The position numbers were made by a program, and so were the translations under genes. Below, in pieces: positions 1 through 8,670 of a stretch of DNA of 64,000 nt (within the stretch, counting starts at the first letter, position 1; every line of letters starts with the position of its first letter). The notes under the pieces were generated by a model that saw only the letters and a program-made list of their open reading frames with translations, did no database searches and was not told the origin of the DNA. The stretch is from Lentzea guizhouensis (GTDB lineage Bacteria; Actinomycetota; Actinomycetes; Mycobacteriales; Pseudonocardiaceae): positions 5,270,001 through 5,334,000 of the forward strand of contig NZ_CP016793.1 in assembly GCF_001701025.1 (NCBI RefSeq), read 5' to 3'.

Positions 1-692
1 AGGTCCCAGCGCAGCGCGTCGTGCTCCGGCGGGATGAACGAGTGCAGGATCATCGCGTGCTTCGGGTCGGCGGGGTCGCGCGGCTGCAGGTCGCACCCGG
101 CCCGCGCGACGATCTCGAACTCCGGCGGCCGCGGTCCCGTGGCCGCGAGCCGCACGGGCGAGTCCTTGTCGCCCCACTCCCAGTTGAGGCCGAACCACCG
201 GTAGCGGTCCAGGATCAGGTTCAGCCCCGCGCACGCGCCGAGCTCCAGCAACCGGATCTTGGGCGCGCCGATCATCGTGAGGCCGCGCAGGAGCCACCCC
301 GCGGTCTTCGGCTGGTGCTGCTGCACGGTTCGGTCCAGCGCCGCGAGGATCTCGCCCGCGTTGTCCACGATCGCCCGCCGCGCCGCCAGCCACGCCAGCA
401 ACGCCGTGGAGTCCGACTCGCCCGCCATCGCCGCCGCGTGCGCGCTCGCGAACCGTTGCGACAGCTCGGGAGCACGCCCCGACAACATCAGCAGCCGCAC
501 GCCCGCGAGCGCCTGGACGCCGAACAACGGGCTGTGCACCGCGCTGTGCGAGCAGAGCAGGTCCGACACCGGCCCGCCCCGGTCGAGCTCGCTCGCGAGC
601 TCGGAGAGGATGCGCGCGGAGACCGGTGCGCTGCTGCGCAACCGCACCGCGAACGTGCGGAGGGTGGCAGCCCCGGTGCCGGCCGCGGTCAC
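1..692 (-). CDS. DUF2332 family protein (C-terminus cut off by window edge)
   Basis: The minus strand stays open from a GTG at 692 to the window edge. A GGGAGG ribosome site lies about 6 nt upstream of the GTG. The protein begins [18 protein letters not shown] and contains a conserved acidic/aromatic stretch ([20 protein letters not shown]) and, near the edge, [18 protein letters not shown], which match what I remember of DUF2332, a family of unknown biochemical role common in actinomycetes. About 230 residues are visible; full members are usually around 330-350. It is divergent from the enoyl-CoA hydratase gene, with about 100 bp between the starts. The family call rests on memory of the motif pattern. 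Confidence 0.75.
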   Translation of the reverse strand, partial: MTAAGTGAATLRTFAVRLRSSAPVSARILSELASELDRGGPVSDLLCSHSAVHSPLFGVQALAGVRLLMLSGRAPELSQRFASAHAAAMAGESDSTALLAWLAARRAIVDNAGEILAALDRTVQQHQPKTAGWLLRGLTMIGAPKIRLLELGACAGLNLILDRYRWFGLNWEWGDKDSPVRLAATGPRPPEFEIVARAGCDLQPRDPADPKHAMILHSFIPPEHDALRWD

Positions 693-790
693 GCGTTCCT
701 CCCGTCTTCGCGGAACTCACTGGCGTGATTGCGTTCCTACCCCAACGAGGCCCGGCGTGCCGCCACAATTCGCGCTGTATCGTGCGGCAA

Positions 791-1549
791 GTGAGTGATT
801 TCCTGGAGCTGACCGCGGCCGGTCCGGTCGCCACGCTGACGATCGACCGGCCGGCCAAGCGCAACGCGATGAGCTACGAGATGTGGTCGGCACTGCCCGG
901 TCTGATGGCCCGCGTCTCGGCCGACGACAGCATCCGCGTGCTGGTCATCCGGGGTGGCGAACACTTCTCGGCCGGTGCCGACATCGCCGAGTTCTCCACC
1001 CTGCGCCGGGGTGCGGAAGGCGCCGCGCACTACGGCGAAGCCGTGCACCAGGGTGAGCGCGCCATTGTTCAGCTCGACAAGCCCACGATTGCCGCGATTT
1101 CCGGTTTCTGCGTGGGCGGCGGTTGCGAGATCGCGCTCGCCTGCGACATCCGGGTGGCTTCTTCCGACGCGCGTTTCGGCATCACTCCGGCGAAACTGGG
1201 CATCGTCTACAACTTCACGTCCACGAAGCAGCTCGTTGACGTGGTCGGGCCGGCGTGGGCGAAGCAGATCCTGTTCTCCGCCGACCTGATCGACTCGGCG
1301 ACGGCGTTGCGGATCGGGCTCGTCAACGAGGTGACCTCGGACCTCACCACGCGGGTGGCGGAGCTGTCCGAGCAGATCGCCGGGCGGGCGCAGGTGAGCG
1401 TGCGGGGCGCGAAGAAGATCGTCGGCTCGATCACCGAGGGCGGGCACGAGGACGACGTCGTGCGGGCGCTGTACGCGGAGGCCGCCTCCAGCGCCGACTA
1501 CGCGGAAGGCGTGTCGGCGTTCCTGGAGAAGCGGCCTCCGCGGTTCTAG
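791..1549 (+). CDS. Enoyl-CoA hydratase/isomerase (crotonase) family protein
   Basis: Crotonase-fold enzyme, expected to hydrate or isomerise an acyl-CoA double bond. The crotonase signature is clear: RPAKRNAMS near the N-terminus, the oxyanion-hole segment FSAGADIAEF around residue 60, and FCVGGGCEIALACDIRVA around residues 105-120. The frame is open further upstream, but family alignment starts at SDFLELTAAG, so GTG 791 (or GTG 782, three codons earlier) is the likely start. There is no strong ribosome site, so the exact start is uncertain. Length about 252 residues is normal. The substrate cannot be told from sequence. It faces the MBL hydrolase convergently, with only 13 bp between stop codons. 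Confidence 0.88.
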   Translation: MSDFLELTAAGPVATLTIDRPAKRNAMSYEMWSALPGLMARVSADDSIRVLVIRGGEHFSAGADIAEFSTLRRGAEGAAHYGEAVHQGERAIVQLDKPTIAAISGFCVGGGCEIALACDIRVASSDARFGITPAKLGIVYNFTSTKQLVDVVGPAWAKQILFSADLIDSATALRIGLVNEVTSDLTTRVAELSEQIAGRAQVSVRGAKKIVGSITEGGHEDDVVRALYAEAASSADYAEGVSAFLEKRPPRF

Positions 1550-1568
1550 CAGCGACACGCTACTAGAA
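1544..1568. terminator. Short inverted repeat spanning two convergent stop codons
   Basis: TTCTAGCAGCG pairs with GCTACTAGAA across a 4-base ACAC loop, with one mismatch. The hairpin contains the TAG stops of both the enoyl-CoA hydratase gene (plus) and the MBL hydrolase gene (minus). A bidirectional terminator is plausible, but there is no T-run. Confidence 0.45.
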
Positions 1569-2162
1569 GCGTTCGGCGTCGATCGTGGTGTCCGGGCCGT
1601 GGCCCGTGTGCACCACGGTGGCACCGGGCAGTTCCAGCAGCTTCTCCCGGATGGACTGCTCGATCGTCGGGCGGTCCGAGAACGACCGGCCCGTGGCGCC
1701 CGGCCCGCCCTGGAACAGCGTGTCGCCGGTGAACACCGCGCCCAGCGACGGCACGTAGAAGCACACCGCGCCGGGCGAGTGGCCCGGCGTGTGCAGCACG
1801 TGGATCTCCGCGCCGGCGACCGTGAGCACCTGGCCGTCCTGCAGCGCCTCGTGCGGGATCACGCCGGTGTGCGTCAGCTCCCACACGATGCGGTCGGCCT
1901 GGTGCAGCGCGAGGGGAGCGCCCGTGATGTGCGCCAGGTCCGGAGCCACCCGCACGTGGTCGTCGTGCGCGTGCGTCAGCAGGATCGCCTTGACCTTGCG
2001 GCCGTTGACGACCTCGAGGATCGCGTCGACGTCGTGCGGCGCGTCGATCACGACGCACTCGGTGTCGTCGCCGATCACCCAGACGTTGTTGTCGACGTCG
2101 AACGTCTCGCCGTCCAGCGAGAACGTGCCGGACGTGACCGCGTGGTCGACCCGCAGCGCCAT
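1563..2162 (-). CDS. MBL-fold metallo-hydrolase, partner of mycothiol formaldehyde dehydrogenase
   Basis: A 199-residue metallo-beta-lactamase-fold hydrolase. The zinc motif THAHDDH is near residue 70, followed by HTPGHSPG around residue 125, the FTGDTLF aspartate segment and a late HTGHGPDTT histidine. Its ATG overlaps the mscR stop by one base (TGATG), so the two are co-translated. In mycobacteria the equivalent pair is Rv2259 (mscR) and Rv2260 (MBL protein). The likely job is to hydrolyse the S-formylmycothiol product to formate and mycothiol; that role is inferred from this gene order and not shown by sequence. Confidence 0.88.
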   Translation of the reverse strand: MALRVDHAVTSGTFSLDGETFDVDNNVWVIGDDTECVVIDAPHDVDAILEVVNGRKVKAILLTHAHDDHVRVAPDLAHITGAPLALHQADRIVWELTHTGVIPHEALQDGQVLTVAGAEIHVLHTPGHSPGAVCFYVPSLGAVFTGDTLFQGGPGATGRSFSDRPTIEQSIREKLLELPGATVVHTGHGPDTTIDAERF

Positions 2163-3250
2163 CAGAACACCACCACCGAACGCAGCACCTCGCCGTGGTG
2201 CATCTTCTCGAACGCGCCCTCCACGCCGTCCAGCGGGATCTCCTCGGTGACGAACGCGTCCAGGTCGAACCGGCCCTGCTGGTAGAGGTCGACCAGCATC
2301 GGGAAGTCACGGCTGGGCAAGCAGTCGCCGTACCACGAGGACTTCAGCGAACCGCCGCGCGAGAAGAAGTCGATCAGCGGCATCTCCAGCCGCATGTCCG
2401 GCGTCGGAACGCCGACGAGCACCACGGTGCCGGCCAGGTCGCGGGCGTAGAAGGCCTGCTTCCACGTCTCCGGGCGGCCCACCGCGTCGATCACCACGTC
2501 CGCGCCGAACGAGTCGGTCAGCCGCTGGATCTCCGTCACCACGTCGTCGACGTCGCGGACGTTGATCGTGTGGGTGGCGCCGAAACCCTTGGCCCACTCC
2601 AGCTTCTGCGGGTCGGTGTCCACCGCGATGATCTTCGCCGCACCCGCGATGCGCGCACCCGCGATCGCGCCGTCGCCGACACCACCGCAGCCGATCACGG
2701 CCACCGAGTCGCCGCGCGTGACACCACCGGTGTTCAGCGCCGCGCCCACACCGGCCATCACACCGCAGCCCAGCAGACCGACCGCGGCGGCACGGGCCGA
2801 CGGGTCGACCTTCGTGCACTGTCCCGAGTGGACCAACGTCTTCTCGGCGAACGCGCCGATGCCCAGCGCCGGCGAGAGCTTCGTGCCGTCGGTCAACGTC
2901 ATCGGCTGCGCCGCGTTGAACGTGGAGAAGCAGTACCACGGCTTGCCGCGCTTGCAGGCACGGCAAGTACCGCACACCGCGCGCCAGTTCAGCACCACGA
3001 AGTCGCCCGGCTCCAGGTCGGCGACGCCCTCCCCGACGGACTCGACGACACCCGCCGCCTCGTGCCCGAGCAGGAACGGGAACTCGTCGTTGATGCCGCC
3101 CTCGCGGTAGTGCAGGTCGGTGTGGCAGACGCCGCACGCCTGGACCTTGACCACGGCCTCACCGGGTCCGGGGTCGGGCACCAGCACCGAGGTCAGTTCG
3201 ACAGGTTGACCTTTGCCACGGGCCACGATGCCCTTGACCTCTTGCGCCAC
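2162..3250 (-). CDS. mscR: S-(hydroxymethyl)mycothiol dehydrogenase (NAD/mycothiol-dependent formaldehyde dehydrogenase)
   Basis: Zinc-containing medium-chain alcohol dehydrogenase of 362 residues that oxidises the formaldehyde-mycothiol adduct. Visible features are the catalytic-zinc segment [10 protein letters not shown] (about residues 38-47), GHEAAG (about 63-68), the structural-zinc cysteines in [15 protein letters not shown] (about 93-107) and the nucleotide-binding [10 protein letters not shown] (about 187). The N-terminal [14 protein letters not shown] and the long [17 protein letters not shown] segment are typical of MscR rather than generic alcohol dehydrogenases. Mycothiol is made only by actinobacteria, in line with the rest of the window. 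It is the first gene of a two-gene operon with the MBL hydrolase. Confidence 0.92.
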   Translation of the reverse strand: MAQEVKGIVARGKGQPVELTSVLVPDPGPGEAVVKVQACGVCHTDLHYREGGINDEFPFLLGHEAAGVVESVGEGVADLEPGDFVVLNWRAVCGTCRACKRGKPWYCFSTFNAAQPMTLTDGTKLSPALGIGAFAEKTLVHSGQCTKVDPSARAAAVGLLGCGVMAGVGAALNTGGVTRGDSVAVIGCGGVGDGAIAGARIAGAAKIIAVDTDPQKLEWAKGFGATHTINVRDVDDVVTEIQRLTDSFGADVVIDAVGRPETWKQAFYARDLAGTVVLVGVPTPDMRLEMPLIDFFSRGGSLKSSWYGDCLPSRDFPMLVDLYQQGRFDLDAFVTEEIPLDGVEGAFEKMHHGEVLRSVVVF

Positions 3251-3261
3251 TGCGCGACTCC

Positions 3262-3780
3262 TTAGTTGACGAGCGTCGAGCCTTCGAACTTGCCGAGCTC
3301 TTCCCGGTAGAACTCAATCCCTACACCGTTGGGGTCGCGGATGTACAGGCTGTCCTCGACGCCCCGGTCGGGCCCCAGGTACTCGATCCCGCCCTCGTCC
3401 AGCTTGGCCTTGACCTCGTCGAACCGCTCGGGCGAGATCGACAGCGCCAGGTGCTGCACGGCGCCGATCGTCTCGGAGAACGCCGGGTGGTCGTGACCGG
3501 GGAAGTCGAAGAACCCCAGCAGGTTCTTGCTGCCGAGGTCGAAGAAGAAGTGGCTGGAGCCGCGGTAGTCGCGGTTCTCCACGAGCTCCACCAGCGGGAA
3601 GCCGAGGAACTCCTGGTAGAAGCGGATGGTCTCCTCGACGTCGCGGCAGATCAGCGCGATGTGGTGGACCCCCTGGGTCGGCGAGCCGCCGCGTTCGGCC
3701 AACGGCTTCACGTACCGCTCGCGCAACTCGTCGCGCTTGGCCCTGATCGCGTCCAGCTCGGCACCCTCTGGCTGTGGCAT
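3262..3780 (-). CDS. VOC family (glyoxalase/dioxygenase fold) protein
   Basis: A 172-residue vicinal-oxygen-chelate protein. Paired beta-alpha-beta modules are visible: [28 protein letters not shown] at about residues 41-68 and the second half with [13 protein letters not shown], ending [16 protein letters not shown]. Metal-ligand candidates are the His in VHHIAL, the His in AVQHLAL and the Glu in GIEFY. The reading frame is open much further upstream through a repeat tract, but ATG 3780 ([16 protein letters not shown]) fits the family and leaves the repeats outside. The substrate is unknown. It lies just upstream of mscR on the same strand but 11 bp away, so it may be read together with it. 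Confidence 0.85.
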   Translation of the reverse strand: MPQPEGAELDAIRAKRDELRERYVKPLAERGGSPTQGVHHIALICRDVEETIRFYQEFLGFPLVELVENRDYRGSSHFFFDLGSKNLLGFFDFPGHDHPAFSETIGAVQHLALSISPERFDEVKAKLDEGGIEYLGPDRGVEDSLYIRDPNGVGIEFYREELGKFEGSTLVN

Positions 3781-3836
3781 GCGCACCAGGGTAGTTGAGT
3801 GTTCAAACTTCCGCAGGGCCGAACGCCCGGCAGCCT

Positions 3837-3959
3837 GGGGCGTGCCGGGCGTTCGCGGCTGGGTCTGCCCGGTGTTCGTGGGCCTCGACGTGCCCGGGGT
3901 TCGCGACCTGGGCGTGCCTGGGGTTTCGCGACCTGGGCGGTGCCGGATGTTTCGGGGAC
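3837..3959. repeat. Degenerate tandem repeat, about 24-26 bp unit, about 5 copies
   Basis: Between the VOC gene and the DUF4235 gene the sequence repeats a theme close to CTGGGCGTGCCCGGGGTTCG with small changes. Copies start near 3837, 3861, 3885, 3909 and 3934. No gene is supported here; the open frames through it have repetitive, low-complexity translations. Confidence 0.6.
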
Positions 3960-3976
3960 GAGCCTCGTCGCCGGGC

Positions 3977-4246
3977 TCAGTCTTCCTCGTCGCCGGGCCA
4001 TTCGCCGGTGAGCTTCTGGAACCCCTTGGCGCCGCCGCGGTCGATCGCGGCCTTGACCAGACCGAAGATGGCGCCCTGCAACGCCGCGGCCAGCAGCACC
4101 TCGGACCACGCGCGGTTGCGCATCGTGGCGCTCGGCGCCTCCTTGTCACCCGAGAAGAGCTTCCAGACCTGGCCGAAGATCGCGGTCGCGAGGAAACCTC
4201 CCAGCGCGCCGACCAGCATGCCCAGCGGGCGGTACAGGAGCTTCAT
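3977..4246 (-). CDS. DUF4235 small membrane protein
   Basis: An 89-residue protein beginning MKLLYRPLGMLVGALGGFLATAIFGQVWKLF, with a glycine-rich membrane segment at about residues 8-25 and a second hydrophobic helix (LLAAALQGAIFGLVKAAI). This is the layout of DUF4235, an actinobacterial family of unknown function. It ends with acidic PGDEED. Its start overlaps the stop of the DUF3618 gene by 4 bp, and the three genes 4982 to 3977 form one translationally coupled unit that is conserved in actinomycetes. A role at the membrane, possibly in envelope stress, is inference. Confidence 0.85.
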   Translation of the reverse strand: MKLLYRPLGMLVGALGGFLATAIFGQVWKLFSGDKEAPSATMRNRAWSEVLLAAALQGAIFGLVKAAIDRGGAKGFQKLTGEWPGDEED

Positions 4247-4596
4247 CGGGTCCTCCTCGTGATCGCCCAGATGGCGGCGATGAGCGCGATCAGCACCGCC
4301 GCGATCGCAGCGGGATGCCGGCGCGCCTTCTCGACCTGCGCGGCCACGGGTTCGGGCAGGGAGTCGATCGCCTGGTCGGTCGCCGCGGTCATCCGCACGA
4401 CCGTCTCGTTCGCCTGCTCCTTGACGCGTTCGGCCGCCTCGTTGGCCTGTGCCTTCACGCGACCGGTCGTCTCGTGCACCTGCGCCTTCACACGCCCCGG
4501 CACGTCGACCTTGTGCGCCAACGCTTCCACGGTCTCCCCGAGCTCACGACGGGTGCGCTCGACGTCCCGCTGCAGCTCTTCCCTGGGATCGCTCAT
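4243..4596 (-). CDS. DUF3618 membrane-associated coiled protein
   Basis: A 117-residue protein starting MSDPREELQRDVERTRRELGETVEALAHK, the typical DUF3618 opening. The middle repeats an amphipathic VK(A/E)QANE(A/T) pattern (VKAQVHETTGRVKAQANEAAERVKEQANET) that should form a helix or coiled coil. The C-terminus has one membrane helix (AAIAAVLIALIAAIWAI) and a basic tail. The start overlaps the upstream holin-X gene stop (ATGA). Its biochemical function is unknown. Confidence 0.85.
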   Translation of the reverse strand: MSDPREELQRDVERTRRELGETVEALAHKVDVPGRVKAQVHETTGRVKAQANEAAERVKEQANETVVRMTAATDQAIDSLPEPVAAQVEKARRHPAAIAAVLIALIAAIWAITRRTR

Positions 4597-4982
4597 CGGT
4601 GCGCACTCTCCTTGATCGTCGCGATGTCGCGCTGGACGTTCTCCACCGCCTGCCTCGGCACGGGGGGAGTGGCCTGCTTGACCTGCGAGCGCCCCATCAG
4701 CGCCACGACACCGGCGATCAGGAAGAGCCCTCCGGCAACGATGAGAGCCGCCGCCCATCCGGGCAGCACGAGCGAGAGGGCGAGGATCAGGCCGGCGACA
4801 ACGCTCAGCCCACCCCACCACGCGAACACGCCGGCCGCGCCGAACATCCCGGCGCCGACACCGGCGTGCTTGCCCTTGTCCTTGAGCTCGGCGACCGCGA
4901 GGCGAATCTCACCGCGCGCGAGCCTGCTCACCTGCTCGGACAGCTGGCTCACCAGCTGTGCGGTCGACGTGTCGGTGTTCAT
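4593..4982 (-). CDS. Phage holin-like superfamily III membrane protein
   Basis: A 129-residue protein with an amphipathic N-terminus (STAQLVSQLSEQVSRLARGEIRLAVAELKDKGK) followed by two membrane helices (about residues 45-68 and 75-95). This matches the actinobacterial holin-X/DUF1469 family. Despite the name there is no phage context here. It is the first gene of the coupled trio with DUF3618 and DUF4235, and the thioredoxin gene lies 59 bp upstream on the same strand. Confidence 0.82.
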   Translation of the reverse strand: MNTDTSTAQLVSQLSEQVSRLARGEIRLAVAELKDKGKHAGVGAGMFGAAGVFAWWGGLSVVAGLILALSLVLPGWAAALIVAGGLFLIAGVVALMGRSQVKQATPPVPRQAVENVQRDIATIKESAHR

Positions 4983-5041
4983 GGAGGTCGGCTACCCGGA
5001 GTAGCTCCGCACGAATCACCTATGTGGGTAAGTGTTGCTGG

Positions 5042-5410
5042 TCAGCCCTGCTGCTGGGCCTGCGCCACCTTCGCGCGGACCTCTTCCATGTCCACCGCGC
5101 GCGCCTGCCCGATCAGGTCCTCCAGCGCGTTGCCCGGCAACGCACCCGGCTGCGCGAACAGCACAACACCCTCGCGCACGATCATCAGCGTCGGGATCGA
5201 CCGGATCCCGAACGTGGCAGCCAACTCCTGCTGCGCCTCGGTGTCGACCTTGCCGAACACCACGTCCTCGTGCTTCTCCGACGCCGCCTCGAAGGTCGGC
5301 GCGAACGCCCGGCACGGCCCGCACCACTCGGCCCAGAAGTCGACCAGGACGATCCCCGAACCGCCGACCACCTCGTCGAAGTTCTCCGTGGTCAGCTCGA
5401 CCGTCGCCAT
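5042..5410 (-). CDS. trxA: Thioredoxin
   Basis: A 122-residue thioredoxin with the WCGPC active site at about residues 30-34 (DFWAEWCGPCRAFAPTFE) and the cis-proline segment IRSIPTLMI near residue 70. It should reduce protein disulfides in the cytosol. ATG 5410 has a strong GAGGAGG ribosome site 5-6 nt upstream. The frame stays open further upstream through a repeat array, but that part has no thioredoxin character. The C-terminal extension VRAKVAQAQQQG is slightly longer than usual. Confidence 0.92.
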   Translation of the reverse strand: MATVELTTENFDEVVGGSGIVLVDFWAEWCGPCRAFAPTFEAASEKHEDVVFGKVDTEAQQELAATFGIRSIPTLMIVREGVVLFAQPGALPGNALEDLIGQARAVDMEEVRAKVAQAQQQG

Positions 5411-5639
5411 GTGGTCCTCCTCGTAGGTTGGCTGTCCGTTCCAACGATGATCCCTCCTCCGGAATTCCCGTCGTGGTCCGGGCTGCCGGGGTCGAGGGGT
5501 CCGGGCTGCTCTGGGTGGAGGGCCGGGGCGGGGTGGCGTTGGGAACGCTTCGGGGCTGGTGGGTGGCTTGCCCAGGCTTCCGGCCGGTCGTCCGGCCTGC
5601 CCGGCGTTCGCGCCACGCACCACGCCCGGCATCTGCCTC

Positions 5640-5900
5640 GCGCCACGGCCGGCGTCCGCACGGCGGCTGCCGTCCCGCACCACGCGCCACGGCTGGCTGC
5701 CGCTTCGCGCACCACGGCTGGCTGCCGCTTCGCGCACCGCGGCCGGCGTCCGGCACCACGCGCCACGGCTGGCTGCCGCTTCGCGCACCACGGCTGGTGC
5801 CGCTTCGCGCACCGGCTGGTGCCGCTTCGCCACCACGGCTGGCTGACGTTCTGCCCACCACGGCTGCCTGCCGCTTCGCGTGCCGCAGCCAGCCTCCGCG
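5640..5900. repeat. Degenerate 24-bp tandem repeat within an 800-bp gene-free stretch
   Basis: The stretch 5411-6211 holds no gene that I can support. From about 5640 to 5900 the theme CACCACGGCTGGCTGCCGCT recurs about seven times at 22-25 bp spacing, with full copies near 5690, 5711, 5766 and 5788 and eroded copies to either side. There are no unique spacers, so it is not a CRISPR array. The remainder (5411-5640 and 5901-6211) is GC-rich and should contain the thioredoxin and ABC-importer promoters, but I cannot point to clear boxes. Confidence 0.7.
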
Positions 5901-6211
5901 TCGCGCGCCTCGGTGACCGCCGAACGCCCACCTCCTCACCGCGGCCTCAACCACCGGCGGGCGGTCGTTCTCGTGACACCCACCGAACCCTCCTTCACTT
6001 CGCACGGCCCGCCCGCCTCCTTCCTTCTGTCGCGGCGGAGATGTCGTGGCAGTCGGGACGTGGAGAAGGACGCTGGTGAGGACGGATCAGGACAGGGTTC
6101 ACCTGTTCGGGGGACGGCACCCCGCCGCCGCAGCGCTCCCGTGACCTGCGGTGGATCACGATTTCAACTTTTTGTGGACGTCTTCAACTCCGCGTTGTAC
6201 GGTTCCCGGCC

Positions 6212-7114
6212 ATGAAGCCGCGCCTGCTCGTGACCACGCTGCTCGTCGCCACGCTCACCGCGTGTGGCGGCACGTCTGACAACGCGCAGACGACCCCTCC
6301 GCCGTCCTCCGACCTGTCCAGTGTCAAGAAGGACGACACGCTTGCCGCGCTGGTGCCGCCCGCCATCGCGCAGACCGGCAAGCTGCGGGTCGGGTCGAAC
6401 ATCCAGAACCCGCCGAACAACTTCTACAAGGAGGACGGCAAGACCCCGCAGGGGTCCGAGGTCGACCTGATCAACGCGATCGCCGCCAAGATCGGGCTCA
6501 AGGCCGAGCACAGCGACATGGCGTTCAGCTCGCTGATCACCAGCTTGGAGACCGGGCGCGTCGACGTGACCATGGCGGCGATGAACGACACCGCTGAGCG
6601 CCAGCAGAAGATCGACTTCGTCGACTACTTCACGTCCGGCATCACGATCATGGTGCAGAAGGGCAACCCGCAGGGGGTCAAGGGGCCGGACGACCTCTGT
6701 GGCAAGGGGGTCGCGGTCAACCTGGGCAGCTCGCAGGAGACGTTCGCCAAGGAGCAGAGCCAGAAGTGCCTCGCCGCCGGCAAGCCCGAGGTGCAGGTCA
6801 GTGTCACCGACAGCGACACCGGCAACCAGAACCAGCTGCGCACCGGCCGCGTCGCCGCGATCCTCAACGACCTGCCGACCGCCGTGTACGTCGCCAAGAC
6901 CGCGGGTGACGGCGGCTTCTTCGAGGTCGTCGAGCTCGCGCCGATCAACGGCGGGCCGTACGGCATCGGCGTCAACAAGCAGAACGCCAAGCTCAGCGAG
7001 GCGATCAAGGGTGCGCTGCAGGCCCTGATCGACGACGGCACCTACGCCAAGATCCTCGGCAACTGGGACATCAAGCAGGGTGCGATCACCAAGGCCGCGA
7101 TCAATGGCAAGTGA
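6212..7114 (+). CDS. Amino-acid ABC transporter substrate-binding lipoprotein
   Basis: A 300-residue family-3 solute-binding protein. The signal peptide ends in a lipobox, LTAC, with the lipidated Cys at residue 18, so it is anchored outside the membrane. The mature part begins a low-complexity linker, then GKLRVGSNIQNPPNNFYKEDG and SEVDLINAIAAKIGLKAE, the typical amino-acid-binding lobe. It should deliver an amino acid or a related compound to the permease and ATPase encoded next; the ligand cannot be read from sequence. The stop overlaps the permease start by 11 bp. Confidence 0.9.
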   Translation: MKPRLLVTTLLVATLTACGGTSDNAQTTPPPSSDLSSVKKDDTLAALVPPAIAQTGKLRVGSNIQNPPNNFYKEDGKTPQGSEVDLINAIAAKIGLKAEHSDMAFSSLITSLETGRVDVTMAAMNDTAERQQKIDFVDYFTSGITIMVQKGNPQGVKGPDDLCGKGVAVNLGSSQETFAKEQSQKCLAAGKPEVQVSVTDSDTGNQNQLRTGRVAAILNDLPTAVYVAKTAGDGGFFEVVELAPINGGPYGIGVNKQNAKLSEAIKGALQALIDDGTYAKILGNWDIKQGAITKAAINGK

Positions 7115-7925
7115 GCTGAAGGAACGTGAGGAACTGACGGTCGTCCCGCTGAGCCACCCGTGGCGGTGGATCAGCGGGGGCCTCATCGTCGTCGTGCTGG
7201 CCGGCCTCGGCTGGGCGATGGCGGAGGCGCAGATCCAGTGGGAGCACGTGCCGGGATTCTTCGCGCACCCCGTCATGCTCGAAGGCCTGGTCAATACCAT
7301 CGTGCTCGCCGTCGCGGCACAGGGCGGCGCGATCGTGCTCGGTGTGGTGATCGCGCTGATGCGGCTGAGCGCCAACCCGGTCGCCCGCTGGTTCGCCGTC
7401 GGGTACATCTGGCTCTTCCGCGGTCTGCCGGTGCTGCTGCAGATCCTGATCTGGTTCAACCTCGCGCTGGTGTTCCAGAACATCAGCATCCCGATGCTGT
7501 TCAGCGTGCCGACCAACGTGGTCATGACCGCGTTCGTCGCCGCGCTGCTCGGGTTGGGGCTCAACGAGAGCGCGTACATGGCCGAGATCGTCCGCGCCGG
7601 TCTGTCCAGTGTGGATCCCGGGCAGACGGAGGCGGCCAAGTCGATCGGCATGACGCCGTCGGCGACGCTGCGCAGGGTCGTGCTGCCGCAGGCGATGCGG
7701 GTGATCATCCCGCCGACCGGCAACAACTTCATCAACATGATCAAGGGCACGTCGATGGCGTCGGTGATCGCGTTCCTGGAGCTGATCCACGCCGCGAACA
7801 ACATCGCCTCGCGCAACCTGGAGATCATGGAAACCCTGTTCGCCGCCGCGGCCTGGTACCTGGTGATGGTGTCGCTGGCGTCGGTCGGGCAGCACTACCT
7901 GGAGCGTGCGTATGGCCCTCGTTGA
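7104..7925 (+). CDS. Amino-acid ABC transporter permease
   Basis: A 273-residue membrane protein of the polar-amino-acid (HisM/GlnP-type) permease family. There is a first helix at about residues 24-42 and then the typical permease domain, with [20 protein letters not shown] and the EAA-loop-like [28 protein letters not shown]. The start ATG 7104 lies inside the end of the binding-protein gene, and its end overlaps the ATPase gene by 14 bp, so the three subunits are co-translated. Confidence 0.9.
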   Translation: MASELKEREELTVVPLSHPWRWISGGLIVVVLAGLGWAMAEAQIQWEHVPGFFAHPVMLEGLVNTIVLAVAAQGGAIVLGVVIALMRLSANPVARWFAVGYIWLFRGLPVLLQILIWFNLALVFQNISIPMLFSVPTNVVMTAFVAALLGLGLNESAYMAEIVRAGLSSVDPGQTEAAKSIGMTPSATLRRVVLPQAMRVIIPPTGNNFINMIKGTSMASVIAFLELIHAANNIASRNLEIMETLFAAAAWYLVMVSLASVGQHYLERAYGPR

Positions 7926-8670
7926 GGCCGTTGGGGTCCGCAAGTCGTTCGGTCACACCGAGGTGCTCAAGGGCATCGACATGGAGGTCGAGCGCGGGGA
8001 GGTCGTCTGCCTGCTCGGTCCGTCCGGTGCCGGCAAGTCGACGTTCCTGCGGTGCGTCAACCACCTGGAGACCATCGACGCCGGCCGGATCTGGGTCGAC
8101 GGCGTGCCGGTCGGGTTCCGCGCGGCCGGCGGCAAGCTGTACGAGCTGAAGGAACGCGACGTCGCCCGGCAGCGCCGTGACGTCGGGATGGTGTTCCAGC
8201 GGTTCAACCTCTTCCCGCACCGCACGGCGCTGGAGAACGTCTTCGAAGGTCCGGTCCAGGTGCTCGGCGTCAACCGGGCCACCGCGGTGAAGGAGGCGCG
8301 GGACCTGCTGGAACGCGTCGGGCTGGCGGACAAGGCCGGTGCGTATCCCGCGCAGCTGTCCGGTGGCCAGCAGCAACGTGTTGCGATCGCCCGCGCACTG
8401 GCGATGAAACCCAAGCTGATGCTGTTCGACGAGCCCACGTCAGCACTCGACCCGGAGCTCGTCGGTGAGGTGCTCGACGTGATGACCGGGCTGGCCCGCG
8501 ACGGCATGACGATGATCGTGGTCACCCACGAGATCGGCTTCGCGCGCTCGGTCGCCGACCGCGTGGTGTTCCTCGTCGACGGCGCCGTCGTGGAGACCGG
8601 CACCCCGGCCGACGTGTTCAACAACCCGCAGCAGCCGCGCACGCAACAGTTCCTCGCAAAGGTGCTCTAG
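7912..8670 (+). CDS. Amino-acid ABC transporter ATP-binding protein
   Basis: A 252-residue ABC ATPase (GlnQ/HisP type) powering the importer. Walker A is GPSGAGKST near residue 37, the signature is LSGGQQQR and Walker B is [14 protein letters not shown], followed by the VVTHE switch histidine. It carries the short insertion ([27 protein letters not shown]) seen in some actinobacterial members. ATG 7912 has GGAG 7 nt upstream; an in-frame GTG at 7906 is the alternative. The next gene starts directly at the stop codon. Confidence 0.92.
   Translation: MALVEAVGVRKSFGHTEVLKGIDMEVERGEVVCLLGPSGAGKSTFLRCVNHLETIDAGRIWVDGVPVGFRAAGGKLYELKERDVARQRRDVGMVFQRFNLFPHRTALENVFEGPVQVLGVNRATAVKEARDLLERVGLADKAGAYPAQLSGGQQQRVAIARALAMKPKLMLFDEPTSALDPELVGEVLDVMTGLARDGMTMIVVTHEIGFARSVADRVVFLVDGAVVETGTPADVFNNPQQPRTQQFLAKVL

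Noticed and set aside
626..790. Extended N-terminus of the enoyl-CoA hydratase
   Set aside because: The upstream codons have no crotonase similarity and overlap the start region of the divergent DUF2332 gene.
737..1624. Long minus-strand frame opposite the enoyl-CoA hydratase
   Set aside because: Arg/Pro/Gly/His-rich translation typical of a GC-rich shadow; the plus strand has a clear crotonase.
4593..4982. Prophage holin
   Set aside because: No lysin, capsid or integrase genes nearby; the family is a common chromosomal membrane protein in actinobacteria.
5411..5836. N-terminal extension of thioredoxin through the repeat array
   Set aside because: Low-complexity translation (REAAASRGA repeats) and a strong ribosome site directly before ATG 5410.
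5640..5900. CRISPR array
   Set aside because: Repeats are directly adjacent and degenerate, with no unique spacers and no cas genes.
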